Assembly: GCF_900162665.1 (NCBI RefSeq) | Contig: NZ_LT727811.1 | Coordinates: 376,063 to 440,062, forward strand | DNA from: Oceanobacillus sojae | GTDB taxonomy: Bacteria; Bacillota; Bacilli; Bacillales; Amphibacillaceae | Length of the DNA stretch: 64,000 bases | Reading direction: 5' to 3' | Shown here: in pieces, positions 52,853 to 61,840 of the stretch | Layout of the letters: each line of letters opens with the position of its first letter | How positions within the stretch are numbered: the stretch's first letter is position 1 | Notes under the pieces: generated by a model | Told to the model about the DNA's origin: nothing | Databases searched by the model: none | Seen by the model: the letters and a program-made list of their open reading frames with translations, nothing else | Translations under genes and position numbers: made by a program

Positions 52853-53958
52853 TATCTATTTCCTCCCAAAATGGATTTTAATTCTGATTCAATAATATGA
52901 ATGTCATCACCCTGTAATGGGCGGGGATCAATATCAAAGAAACCCTGGCGGATTCCGTAATCACGTGTATAAATTGCTATTTCACCATTACGGAGTTTGT
53001 CATTTACCTCTTTGGCAGTTATCCCTGCTGCTTCAGAATCAATTTGAATCCGGGCTCTGAAAATAGCACGCCCTGCTTCATCCTGCACAACTGTTACAGT
53101 TACGCCTTTGAATGTATTTAGTGATTCCAACACTTCTAAGCTTCTCTTTTCAGCCTCACTATGGTCTATTTTCACAAAATACTCATCCAATGCCTGCAGC
53201 AGGCCAAATGTATTTTCCTTTCCAATCTTCATGCTTCTTCCAATATAGTGCAGCTGTTTTTTTACCCATTCTACATAATCTTTCTTTCCAGCTACAATCC
53301 CGGAAGTCGGCCCTTCGATAGCCTTCGATCCGCTATAAATCGCTAAGTCGGACAGCTGCACATATTTTTTCAAGTCCTCTTCCGCTGCTGCATCCACGAT
53401 TAGCGGAACATTATTTTCCTGCGCGACTTCCCGGGCTTCTTCCACAGAAATCATATTTTTTTGAACAGCATGATGAGATTTCACAAATAAAACAGCTGCT
53501 GTATTTTCGTTGATAGCATCGGCAATATGCTCTTTTTTTCCTTCATTGGCATAGCCTGCTTCCACAAGCTTTCCTCCGCCAAGAGCAACCATTGTTTCTA
53601 CCGGTGCACCATACTGCACATTTTGTCCCTTCAGCATCACAATCTCATTTTTCGAGATTGCTTCCTGATGCAGTTTTTCACTTTTTCTCCGGTTTCCTTC
53701 TGTTACAACCGCTGCAACAGAAAGTGCGATACCACTCGAAGCAGAATTGACGACTACAGCAGCTTCTGATTGAAGCAGCCCGGCAATATGTTCTCCTGCT
53801 TTATCCACCAGATCTGAGATTTCCACATAATTCTGTCCGCCGGATTTCATAGCTTCCATAACGGTATCTGTTGGAGCGGAAACTCCTAAAATACTCATTC
53901 TTCCACTTGCATTAATAACCCGCTTCAACCCATACTTAGCATTCATTGTATTCGCCAT
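52852..53958 (-). CDS. dgaE: PLP-dependent ammonia-lyase, DgaE family
   Basis: A 368-residue SelA-like PLP enzyme. Landmarks: YGLKRVINASGRMSILGVSA, AVVVNSASSGIALSVAAVV, VPLIVDAAAEEDLKKYV (PLP-ring Asp), and YSGSKAIEGPTSGIVAGKK with the probable PLP Lys (about residue 210). Enterobacterial DgaE converts D-glucosaminate-6-phosphate to KDPG plus ammonia. Adjacency to DgaF supports this, but KdgK in the operon suggests an unphosphorylated substrate. The start ATG 53958 is 9 bases after AAGGAG and overlaps the previous gene. Confidence 0.88.
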   Translation of the reverse strand: MANTMNAKYGLKRVINASGRMSILGVSAPTDTVMEAMKSGGQNYVEISDLVDKAGEHIAGLLQSEAAVVVNSASSGIALSVAAVVTEGNRRKSEKLHQEAISKNEIVMLKGQNVQYGAPVETMVALGGGKLVEAGYANEGKKEHIADAINENTAAVLFVKSHHAVQKNMISVEEAREVAQENNVPLIVDAAAEEDLKKYVQLSDLAIYSGSKAIEGPTSGIVAGKKDYVEWVKKQLHYIGRSMKIGKENTFGLLQALDEYFVKIDHSEAEKRSLEVLESLNTFKGVTVTVVQDEAGRAIFRARIQIDSEAAGITAKEVNDKLRNGEIAIYTRDYGIRQGFFDIDPRPLQGDDIHIIESELKSILGGNR

Positions 53959-55039
53959 TAACAACCACTCCTTTTACTTCAATTCTCTGGTCAGCTTTCC
54001 GCTTTTCGCCGTCTGAGTCAATTAAATCTATTGTCTCATCTTCTACAGAAAATAGGGTAAGATTTGCAATATCTCCTTTCGCAATACGGCCAAGCTCCGG
54101 TTTATTTAACCATGCAGCAGCATCAGCCGTTACAGCAGCAATAACTTCCTTCAGTGAATAGCCTAAACATAAAAATTTATTTAAAACACTTGCCATATTG
54201 TACACCGGTCCATGCAGCCGATTTTTCCGGTAAATATCTGTGCTGATGGTATTAAAATGGATACCGTGTTTCTTGGCCTGCTCAGCCGTTTTAAAAGAAA
54301 AGCTTGCATTACCATGACCAACATCCAAATGTATACCGCGCTCCATTGCTTTTAAAAACTTAGAAAGCGGCTTTCCCTGATTATCAAATAAATTATTCGC
54401 CTTTCCGTTCAAAAAATGTGTAATCACATCATTTTTCTCCAATAAATCCAATACATCATTAATATCTGGAGGTCCTGATCCAATATGAACCATTAACGGT
54501 AATCCCGTCTCTCTGGAAAACTCACGCGCCATTTTTAAAGGCTCTATATCGTTCGCTCCTACTACACTATTGCTGATTCTTGCTTTTAAACCAACGATAA
54601 AGTCTCTATTCTCCCTGACAGCACGCTTTACTTCCTCTTTATTCAACAAAGACAAATCCGATAATTCATCCACTCTCTTTAAGCCAATTCGTGAGATATT
54701 CAGGAAAGCAAATACATTTGTCTTAGACTTCCGGGAATTGTCTACCAAATCATGAATCCGGTCAGCTCCCGTACTTCCCGCATCAACTATCGTCGTTACT
54801 CCTGTTTTATAGCCAATCTCATCGATATCATCTCCATATGGATCGAACTCTGGAAAGGCATGCACATGCATATCAATCCAGCCGCTGGAAACATACGCTT
54901 TATTTTGATAATCAATTACTCTCTCACCAATTGCTGTTCCTGGTGAGGCAATATTTATAATTTTTTTATCTTCCACAACAATATCTACAGAAGTGCCATC
55001 CAGCATTTTTATATTCTGCAAAACTACATTGTCTGCCAT
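53936..55039 (-). CDS. Amidohydrolase/deacetylase-family metallohydrolase
   Basis: A 367-residue amidohydrolase-fold enzyme. Metal ligands: SGWIDMHVHAFPEFDPYGDD (about 55-75), candidate Lys in FIVGLKARISNSVVGANDI (about 150), LPLMVHIGSGPPDINDVLD, ITHFLNGKANNLFD, and HLDVGHGNASFSF with a late ISTDIYRKN. This type usually sits with DgaE/DgaF genes and is annotated as a deacetylase. It heads the operon, 367 codons behind AAGGA, and would release the amine on which DgaE acts, for example from an N-acyl-aminosugar acid. Confidence 0.83.
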   Translation of the reverse strand: MADNVVLQNIKMLDGTSVDIVVEDKKIINIASPGTAIGERVIDYQNKAYVSSGWIDMHVHAFPEFDPYGDDIDEIGYKTGVTTIVDAGSTGADRIHDLVDNSRKSKTNVFAFLNISRIGLKRVDELSDLSLLNKEEVKRAVRENRDFIVGLKARISNSVVGANDIEPLKMAREFSRETGLPLMVHIGSGPPDINDVLDLLEKNDVITHFLNGKANNLFDNQGKPLSKFLKAMERGIHLDVGHGNASFSFKTAEQAKKHGIHFNTISTDIYRKNRLHGPVYNMASVLNKFLCLGYSLKEVIAAVTADAAAWLNKPELGRIAKGDIANLTLFSVEDETIDLIDSDGEKRKADQRIEVKGVVVNGEYNEC

Positions 55040-55291
55040 TCCCATCATCCTTTTTGATCGGCTCTAGTCAATAAAGTAATATTTTTAAATATAACAGTAT
55101 AAAAGCTCCTTCACGCTCATACTTTTTTTAACCCTATACGAAATAGATTAACATTAATTTTTCACACAGTCAAAATAACGTTATAATGTTTATGATTAAT
55201 AGAACAATAAACTATATAAATTGATATATATAAATAAGTTGAACTTATATAGATGGATTCACAAAAAAACTGTATCTAATGATACAGTCAA
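55040..55291 (-). promoter_or_regulatory. Upstream region of the dga-kdgK operon
   Basis: Very AT-rich, 252 bases. A minus-strand TTGACT followed 17 bases later by TAATCT could be a weak promoter, with an imperfect AACATTATAACGTT dyad just upstream of it. No regulator gene is linked. Confidence 0.3.
55262..55288 (-). terminator. Terminator of the EssB-kinase-phosphatase-FHA operon
   Basis: Perfect 8-bp stem ACTGTATC/GATACAGT (55269-55276 with 55281-55288), tetraloop, then TTTTTTT on the minus strand, just past the EssB-like stop. Confidence 0.9.
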
Positions 55292-56641
55292 TTAACTCTC
55301 CTTAATTTCTTTAATCTGTTTATCTATTTTCTTAATTTCATCCTCTTTTTTCTCCTTCTTCATATCTTTAGATTTGACCTCTTCTTTTTTTAGCTCCAAA
55401 CTGTTAATTTGCATATCCTTATTATTAAGCTCTTCTCCAAGCTTCAGAGCTTCTTTGTGATTATCAAGCTCCAGATAACTTCTTCCGGCGAGATATTTGG
55501 CACGATCATTATCAGAAATATCACCATAAATATCTATAACACGCTCAAAATCTTCGTTAATCCACGCCTGTTCAATCGTTACCTCCGGGGCCTCAGATTC
55601 AATATCGAGAATAGCTTGTTGTGCTTCCTCTCCATCTATTGATCTCAATTCATTAACCACCTTAACGTTATAGGAAGGATCCGATTTACTAGCCTTGTTT
55701 AAGCTGTCGACCGTTCCTAATTTGATATATTGCTCTATTAAGGTATGTTGTGCCTCTTCATCTAACTTCTCTATACTTTCAAAGCTGGCAATAGCTTCTT
55801 CGACCTGCCCCGTTACTGCCAAATAATAACTCTCGATTATTTTATCATTTTCCACAATCTCCGCTTCTAATGCTTCTTTTACTTCCGTGAGTTCTTTTTG
55901 TTGATCCGCTTCTGCAGTAAAAGCTTCTGTCATCGGTACAACTTTAACTACATAAAGCAGAAGCATCCCTAAAACTATCCCAATCACTAATCCGGCTGGC
56001 ACAGCTATTTTGGACTTATTATATTTTTGAAAATTTTTCTTTAGTATGCCATCAGTTTTGATAGTATTTGTCGCTGTTGCAAACTGACTAATCACATTTC
56101 TTAACTCTTCTATCGTAACAGCTTTCTGTATTTCTCTGATAACTGGCTGTTCCTGTGCTAATTCATCAATGTTACTACTATTTACGGCTGCTGCGCTAAA
56201 AATTCCGATTATTATCGGCTTTACTTCATATACCACTTGTTGTCTCGTAAACTCGTCAGTTGATAAAACAAAACGAATACCACGTTGTGCAAATTTTATG
56301 TCTCCTTGTTCGTTGACATAGATATTATCTGGATGAATAAGTGTCGTATATTGTGTGCCAACTAATTTTTCTACAGCTAATATATTCAATGCTACTTTAG
56401 CTTTCAAATCATTATTTTTTGCCTTAAAGCTGGATAAGGGCATAAACCCTTGTGACTTCTGGTAATAAATGCGAACAACATCACCTTCAAGTGAATACCG
56501 CTTGAAATCGAAGAAAAGGTCATCCTGTCTATTCAGCTCTTCCAATTGTTCTGCATCTATTATATTCGTTTGGCTTTTCGGAATTTCATAAATAACTTCA
56601 TCAGCTATTTCTTTGATAGAGCCGTATTTCTGTTCCTTCAT
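55292..56641 (-). CDS. EssB/YukC-like membrane pseudokinase
   Basis: A 449-residue bitopic membrane protein with the layout of EssB/YukC of type VII secretion. The cytoplasmic pseudokinase-like domain (about 1-215) contains TLIHPDNIYVNEQGDIKFAQ then RGIRFVL. One membrane helix (about 222-240, AGLVIGIVLGMLLLYVVKVV). The extracytoplasmic part is alpha-helical and repeat-like (about 250-410), ending in a Lys/Glu-rich coiled coil. No EsxA, EssC or EsaA gene lies in the window; instead it follows a real kinase, a phosphatase and an FHA protein. GGAGG precedes the ATG at 56641. Possibly a structural or signalling subunit of the neighbouring Tad-like machine rather than of a T7SS. Confidence 0.75.
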   Translation of the reverse strand: MKEQKYGSIKEIADEVIYEIPKSQTNIIDAEQLEELNRQDDLFFDFKRYSLEGDVVRIYYQKSQGFMPLSSFKAKNNDLKAKVALNILAVEKLVGTQYTTLIHPDNIYVNEQGDIKFAQRGIRFVLSTDEFTRQQVVYEVKPIIIGIFSAAAVNSSNIDELAQEQPVIREIQKAVTIEELRNVISQFATATNTIKTDGILKKNFQKYNKSKIAVPAGLVIGIVLGMLLLYVVKVVPMTEAFTAEADQQKELTEVKEALEAEIVENDKIIESYYLAVTGQVEEAIASFESIEKLDEEAQHTLIEQYIKLGTVDSLNKASKSDPSYNVKVVNELRSIDGEEAQQAILDIESEAPEVTIEQAWINEDFERVIDIYGDISDNDRAKYLAGRSYLELDNHKEALKLGEELNNKDMQINSLELKKEEVKSKDMKKEKKEDEIKKIDKQIKEIKES

Positions 56642-56662
56642 CTTGCTCACCTCCATGACATA

Positions 56663-57475
56663 TTATCTGTTACGGGAATGAATGAACTTTTTTATTCGCT
56701 CCCGGCAGGGTCTGTTAACTTTGGCAAATGCAGAGATTACCTTCTCAATATTGGTAAAGCGTTTATCCGGATTTGTCGATGTCAGTTTTATTACTATATT
56801 GGCAAAAGCCCTGGGAAGCCGCTTACGAAGAATAATTTCATGGTCACTCGCATAAATATTCCCGCCATTACTCGCTAAATAAAATAAGACCGCACCTAAT
56901 GAGAATAAATCCGAGCGGAGATCCACTACACCATTCTCGAATTGCTCTGGAGCGGCATAACCAATTGTACCTAATGCATTCACCTGTCCTGCCTGTTCGA
57001 CAGTGGCGGATATACCAAAATCAACCAGATATACCTTCTGATTCTCAGCAAGCAATATGTTAGATGGTTTAATATCTCTAATCACGATTGTCGGCTTATT
57101 CTGATGAAAGACCCGGATAATGTCAGCCAATTGTTTTGCAATACCCAGTATTTCCTCCCAAGTAAATTCCTTTCCTTTCTCCATTAGGTCAGAAAGGTCA
57201 GTGGCCGTTAATTTCTCTATTACGATAGCATTATAATATTGATTTATTGTCAATTTATCATATAGTTTCGGGATTCGGTCATGATTTACTGAAGCAAGGA
57301 TAGCTGCCTCATTATCTACTTGATTGTTCAACAAAGTGTCCGGGCTCTTTACCACCTTCAGCAGGGCATGTTCTCCATGACTCAATTTCACCTCATATAA
57401 AAGAGATGTGCCGCCTTCTGCTACATAATCGATAATTTCATATTTATGCTGAATCATCTCATGCTTCTTCCACAT
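56663..57475 (-). CDS. Ser/Thr protein kinase
   Basis: A 270-residue Hanks-type kinase without visible membrane helix. ATP-binding VAEGGTSLLYEV (about 18), Lys in GEHALLKVVKS (about 41), catalytic loop VIRDIKPSNILL (about 130), DFG in VYLVDFGISATVEQ (about 150), activation segment GTIGYAAPEQFENGVV. It lacks the PASTA domains of PrkC. It follows the PP2C gene with a 2-base gap, forming a kinase-phosphatase pair feeding FHA recognition. Confidence 0.92.
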   Translation of the reverse strand: MWKKHEMIQHKYEIIDYVAEGGTSLLYEVKLSHGEHALLKVVKSPDTLLNNQVDNEAAILASVNHDRIPKLYDKLTINQYYNAIVIEKLTATDLSDLMEKGKEFTWEEILGIAKQLADIIRVFHQNKPTIVIRDIKPSNILLAENQKVYLVDFGISATVEQAGQVNALGTIGYAAPEQFENGVVDLRSDLFSLGAVLFYLASNGGNIYASDHEIILRKRLPRAFANIVIKLTSTNPDKRFTNIEKVISAFAKVNRPCRERIKKFIHSRNR

Positions 57476-57477
57476 AG

Positions 57478-58338
57478 CTATTCCTCAACTCTTTGGCTAA
57501 AATTAACCGCTAGAACTGATGCATCATCAGTACGTTTCTTTGCTTTTGTTAATGCATAAAAGTGAGAAATAATCGCCTCCAGCGACTGCTTTTTCTCTAT
57601 CTGTGCTGTCCACTCCTTATTTAACTCATTATTTGTAAATAAAGTATGAAATCCATCCGTACACAACAAAAAAGAATCTGAAACGGTAAAAGTACCGGAA
57701 GCTGTATATGGTTCCACTTTACCTTTCACTCCCATACATTGTGTTAAATAGTGGGCTTTATCATGAGATTCGGCCTCTTCCACTGTCATCAAACCTTCCT
57801 CCACTTGCATCGAAGCAAAGGAATGATCAACCGTTAACTGGAGAAATACCTTCTCTTTATTCAAATCAATCGTGTCACCATTTGACTCTTCCAGCTCGTT
57901 GATATTCTCCCGATAACGATATATCCGACTATCACCAACATGGCAGATAAAGTATTGATTCTCGATAAACAAAAGAACACTTAAGGTAGTACCAATTTCT
58001 GTCTGTTCTAATTTACTAATCTCAATCAAGCGATCATTAATCTCATGGAAAAGGGTAATTAATTGCTCTTTGCAAGTCGATAGAAAGGATGCAGGTTCTT
58101 CATTCATCCAAATGGTGCTGCGCCACCATTGCAATACATAGTCAACAGCAAAACGACTGGCAGCATCACCTAAAGAGTGACCTCCCATCCCATCTGCAAT
58201 CACTGCCAGATGCACTTCCTGTTCGGACGACAGCCTATCGCTGGAGTAACCAAATGCATCTTGATTCGATTTCTCCAGGGAAGGCGTTAAACTGAATTTC
58301 TCCATCTGTATGACATTGCTCAGCTTTGTGTTATTCAT
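57478..58338 (-). CDS. PP2C-family Ser/Thr phosphatase
   Basis: A 286-residue metal-dependent phosphatase. Metal-binding motifs: AVIADGMGGHSLGDAASRFA (about 48-67), ICHVGDSRIYRYREN (about 135), and FLLCTDGFHTLFTNNE (about 222). The N-terminal SLEKSNQDAFGYSSD is typical. Soluble. Its ATG overlaps the stop of the FHA gene (ATGA). It should reverse phosphorylation by the kinase encoded next. Confidence 0.93.
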   Translation of the reverse strand: MNNTKLSNVIQMEKFSLTPSLEKSNQDAFGYSSDRLSSEQEVHLAVIADGMGGHSLGDAASRFAVDYVLQWWRSTIWMNEEPASFLSTCKEQLITLFHEINDRLIEISKLEQTEIGTTLSVLLFIENQYFICHVGDSRIYRYRENINELEESNGDTIDLNKEKVFLQLTVDHSFASMQVEEGLMTVEEAESHDKAHYLTQCMGVKGKVEPYTASGTFTVSDSFLLCTDGFHTLFTNNELNKEWTAQIEKKQSLEAIISHFYALTKAKKRTDDASVLAVNFSQRVEE

Positions 58339-59768
58339 TCGGACACCTTATAAGTGTAGACTGTTTTTCCAATTTGGATGGTATCATCACTTGATAGCTC
58401 ATAAATTTTATAAGGAATGATCTTTTCGTTATTAATATAAGTTCCATTTTTGGCTCCCAAATCTTTAATGCCGTATGTATCCGATAATTTGACCAGCTCT
58501 ACATGTAAGCGGGAAATACCTACAGCCTTTTCGATAAAGTCGGTTCCTTTTTCTGCACGTCCGATAATAAAGTTATCCTTCTCCAGTTGAATTTCTTCCT
58601 CTGCCTCATCACGATTAATCACTAAATAGTTTCTGATTTTCTTCTTGCTTTGCTCTGGAATCATTTCGGTTTCATCTAATAACATTGTTTGGTCATTTGT
58701 TTCTTCGCGCCTGTCATCACCTGAGGAAGCTATCGGTTCAAACTCTGTAACCTCCTGATTCTGCACCTGCTGGTTATTTGTGATTACCGTAGCTGATATT
58801 TCTTCCACTACTCGTTGCTCTTCTACATTTGTTTCTTTATCATTTTTGCGGAAAGACGCCTGTTTTGTTGGCTTACTTTTTACTTTGACCTCTTTTTCTG
58901 TAATAATCGGTTTGACGCCTGGTCTCCAAACAAACCAATACACATACACTCCGGCCATAATGACGAGGGACAAGGCTATAGAGACAACCAGCATAGCGGT
59001 ATTACCTGCATCCATATATAATCGCCATACTCCTGCCAACAATAGAACACCAATCAAAATAGAGTACGTTTTTATCTTGCTGGCAAGAGGCGGCATTTTT
59101 CGTACCTTTTTTATCTTTATAATTTCTTTAGGCTGGGAAACTTCTCTTTGATAGTCTTCCTCTTCCCCCTCTCCTTGGTACCCCTGTTTTTGCAGTTGGC
59201 TCAACAACTGCTTAATACCATGCAAGCTAAAACCCGGATCTTTGATATAGTTTAGAATCGTTTTGAATTGCACACCATTCAGGCCTTTAACTTCACTCGC
59301 CATATTTAATAATAATTTCTTCAGGCTCTCGTAAAGAGTTGAATTGGTTACTCCCTCTTTTAATGGGACATACATTAAATAAACCTGATGATATCCGTCG
59401 CCAATATAGATGTACTCCTCATCAAGGACAAAATGGTCTTCACTTAACATATTATTGTTTGAATCTTGTAAGGCTTGAATAATATTAATAAACAAAGCAT
59501 AATAGTTTTGCATCGAAAGTGGACGTTCCTTAGCAAAAGGGCGTAACTTGCGCAATCCCTCTGTCTTATAAAATACAGTGATTTCTTCGTTCATTTCTTC
59601 CAAACTTATTGGTAATAATCTTGGAATATGGTTAGATTGAATCATTTTTAATTGTAGTTCTTGAAAATCATCTGCAGAGAAGCCTTTCTCACTTGTTTGT
59701 TTCAGCTTCATATAGCCGCCATTTGATTCTAATTGGTCTATATGGTACAGCTCCAATGGATTAGACAC
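58335..59768 (-). CDS. DUF6382-type protein with C-terminal FHA domain
   Basis: A 477-residue membrane protein. The N-terminal about 200 residues resemble the DUF6382 domain (LLPISLEEMNEEITVFYKTE, YYALFINIIQALQDSNNNML). A short charged linker leads to two membrane helices (about 235-285, TYSILIGVLLLAGVWRLYM and LVVSIALSLVIMAGVYVYW). A Lys/Glu/Thr-rich linker with possible phospho-sites follows. The C-terminal FHA domain (about 385-477) has FIIGRAEKGTD, ISRLHVELV and AKNGTYINNEKI, which bind phosphothreonine. Start is GTG behind GGAGG. First gene of the kinase/phosphatase/EssB-like operon. Confidence 0.85.
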   Translation of the reverse strand: MSNPLELYHIDQLESNGGYMKLKQTSEKGFSADDFQELQLKMIQSNHIPRLLPISLEEMNEEITVFYKTEGLRKLRPFAKERPLSMQNYYALFINIIQALQDSNNNMLSEDHFVLDEEYIYIGDGYHQVYLMYVPLKEGVTNSTLYESLKKLLLNMASEVKGLNGVQFKTILNYIKDPGFSLHGIKQLLSQLQKQGYQGEGEEEDYQREVSQPKEIIKIKKVRKMPPLASKIKTYSILIGVLLLAGVWRLYMDAGNTAMLVVSIALSLVIMAGVYVYWFVWRPGVKPIITEKEVKVKSKPTKQASFRKNDKETNVEEQRVVEEISATVITNNQQVQNQEVTEFEPIASSGDDRREETNDQTMLLDETEMIPEQSKKKIRNYLVINRDEAEEEIQLEKDNFIIGRAEKGTDFIEKAVGISRLHVELVKLSDTYGIKDLGAKNGTYINNEKIIPYKIYELSSDDTIQIGKTVYTYKVSE

Positions 59769-59809
59769 GAGCTATTCCTCCTTTGTTTGATGCTGTTTCT
59801 ATTTTTTAA

Positions 59810-59952
59810 GAGGATATTCAAAAAGTCATCAAACCTTCTCTATGGGACGAGTAATCTCAATCCCAGACACCTGAGACTTTAGCCGACAGCTTCTAATTTG
59901 GGACTGTGAACTCGCCCAATCGAATACCATTAGCAACTTTTTGAACACACAC
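59810..59952. repeat. Small terminal-inverted-repeat element, copy 1
   Basis: A 143-bp stretch starting GAGGATATTCAAAAAGTC and ending in AACTTTTTGAACACACAC, whose reverse complement shares TTCAAAAAGT. Same ends, opposite orientation, as 61841-62122. It lies between the FHA gene and the prepilin peptidase stop (59954). No coding frame. Confidence 0.6.
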
Positions 59953-59953
59953 T

Positions 59954-60472
59954 TTAAGCAATATACATGTAGTAGAATGCAGTAATTACACCAGGTATAA
60001 CTGCAAATATGAATGGGAAACGGTTAGACACATTTTTTTTAAACGCCTCTAATGGTGTTAATGACCTCTTCTGGATACTTTCCTTGATATGTATAAAAGC
60101 CAACAACATGTTAATAAAAATTGTTTTGGTAAATAATAAAATAATAACTCCAATAATACCGGCAAAAACAATCGAATACATCGTAGCATATAAGGTGAAT
60201 AACACCCCAGTAATCGCACCAATCGCTGCAAACAGTTTTACATCGCCCGCACCAATTGCTTTAAATATATATAATACAAGCATAATCCCGCCGCCCGCCA
60301 ATACTCCAAACACAGATTGTAATAAACCATCGATTTGATGTACAAACAAGTGATATAAAATACCTGCTAGAACTCCTGTTACATTGAGCCAATTGGGAAT
60401 TCGCTGTTTACTGATATCGAAATAAGCTACTACGAGCAGAAAAATAATTAATAGAATAAAATGTCCCTGCAA
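59954..60472 (-). CDS. Prepilin peptidase (A24, TadV/CpaA-like)
   Basis: A 172-residue membrane aspartyl protease of the short, methylase-lacking type. Catalytic Asp residues in AYFDISKQRIPNWLNVTG (about 17-34) and the GxGD motif in KAIGAGDVKLFAAIGAITG (about 70-88). Six hydrophobic segments. It would process type IV/Flp prepilins or TadE-like pseudopilins. Start is TTG 8 bases after GGTGA. It lies 20 bases after the TadE-like gene. Confidence 0.87.
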   Translation of the reverse strand: MQGHFILLIIFLLVVAYFDISKQRIPNWLNVTGVLAGILYHLFVHQIDGLLQSVFGVLAGGGIMLVLYIFKAIGAGDVKLFAAIGAITGVLFTLYATMYSIVFAGIIGVIILLFTKTIFINMLLAFIHIKESIQKRSLTPLEAFKKNVSNRFPFIFAVIPGVITAFYYMYIA

Positions 60473-60492
60473 TGTTCAGCTCACCTTCCTTC

Positions 60493-61086
60493 CTAATTTC
60501 CAACCCAGCCACGCTCCACTGCCACCTTCTTAATTTTGATTTCTTTCTCAAAGAAAGGAAGCACCATTTGCATCGTATTCTCTGCTTCAATCTTGACATT
60601 TGCGGCATCTCCGCTTGTACCATGCGGAAAGGAAGAATTGGTTACACGAATATTCTCAGGGCTAAAAAAGCTTGAAGAGAACACATTTTCTTGGTACATT
60701 CCTTTTACAATATCTTGATATACACCATCCGAGAAGTGGTTAAGCGCTTCTCCAGATGTAGGAATTACGTCTTTTCCCACTTCACCTAATTTGTTTAAAA
60801 TGTATTCAGCCACCTCATCGTTTCCCAGCTTACCAGCAGCATTATCTGTCAACGAATCCACAAATCCATCTGTCTGATCCTGAATTTGGTTTTGTGCCAG
60901 CATCGCTAAATAAGAATAATGGGCTACAGATTGTGCTGTCTCGTTTACAGCTTCTTGTAAGGCCATCTCTGCAATCGATATTTTCACTAATGAAGTCAAA
61001 AATAGTATAAAAGTCAGTAAAAGAGGGATGATTAATGCTGCTTCCACTGTTATGCTTCCATTATCCTTTTTTAGAAATCTCAACAT
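60493..61086 (-). CDS. TadE-like pseudopilin
   Basis: A 197-residue protein with a short basic leader, the TadE-type motif NGSITVEAALIIPLLLTFIL (about 9-28), and a single N-terminal membrane helix extending to about 35. The remainder is extracytoplasmic. The Gly-Ser-Ile-Thr-Val-Glu pattern resembles a prepilin-type cleavage site for the neighbouring peptidase. GGAGG supports ATG 61086 over 61101. Confidence 0.85.
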   Translation of the reverse strand: MLRFLKKDNGSITVEAALIIPLLLTFILFLTSLVKISIAEMALQEAVNETAQSVAHYSYLAMLAQNQIQDQTDGFVDSLTDNAAGKLGNDEVAEYILNKLGEVGKDVIPTSGEALNHFSDGVYQDIVKGMYQENVFSSSFFSPENIRVTNSSFPHGTSGDAANVKIEAENTMQMVLPFFEKEIKIKKVAVERGWVGN

Positions 61087-61233
61087 AACTCCCTCCTTCA
61101 TCTTTTAGGACTTACCCTAATCAATGTTCACACATCGATAGGGAATCCTGTCATAATTAGCTATCTTTTCTATTTTGTATTGATTATTGATTAAAAAGTG
61201 CTCTTTGTGATTTCTCCTCACCTGATTCATCAT

Positions 61234-61818
61234 TTATTTTTCTGGGTTTGGTAATTCAAAATGTGTTTCTGTATCTGATGTGAATTCATATTTCAATAAA
61301 AATGCATCAGCATAATCTGTTGTTGTCGTATAAACCAGATGTCCTTCCACTTCATCACCCGGAGCTAACTCTTCATCTCCTTCAGGGAAGAATTCATCAT
61401 AGGATGTATGCCCGCCCTCTTCATCAATACCTGAAAAATTGGCAGAAAACATTTGGTTAGGAACATAGCTCTGGTCGCTAATATTTTTAATTGTAATATC
61501 CACTACAGCAAATACATCTTCCTCACGAGCTCCCGAAAGATAATCATCAATCGTACTATCATCAACCTCTTTTGTTAACTGAAAATCGTTTACCGTTACT
61601 TCATAATCAAATTCATATAGATCACTGGTAATTACTGCTGTTTCTCCGATTTGATAGACTTTTTTCTGCTCTGCTTCTTCAGAAGTGCCTGCGTCAGTTT
61701 CATTTTCTGTTGTGTTATCTGTATTTTCTTCCCCAGTATTTTCTGTTGCTTCTCCCTCATCATTACAAGCCGCTAATAACAAGATGGCAAATAATAATAA
61801 AATAAGTAGTTTCTTCAT
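61234..61818 (-). CDS. DUF4352-type lipoprotein
   Basis: A 194-residue secreted lipoprotein. Signal peptide with lipobox LLAAC (Cys about residue 18), an acidic Glu/Asn/Thr-rich tether (about 19-50), then a beta-sandwich of the DUF4352/telokin-like type: QIGETAVITSDLYEFDYEV, VFAVVDITIKNISDQSYVPN and a closing LKYEFTSDTETHFEL. TAGGAGG precedes the ATG. Function unknown; placed in the pilus-like locus. Confidence 0.8.
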   Translation of the reverse strand: MKKLLILLLFAILLLAACNDEGEATENTGEENTDNTTENETDAGTSEEAEQKKVYQIGETAVITSDLYEFDYEVTVNDFQLTKEVDDSTIDDYLSGAREEDVFAVVDITIKNISDQSYVPNQMFSANFSGIDEEGGHTSYDEFFPEGDEELAPGDEVEGHLVYTTTTDYADAFLLKYEFTSDTETHFELPNPEK

Positions 61819-61840
61819 TTGAAATTCCTCCTAGTTAATA

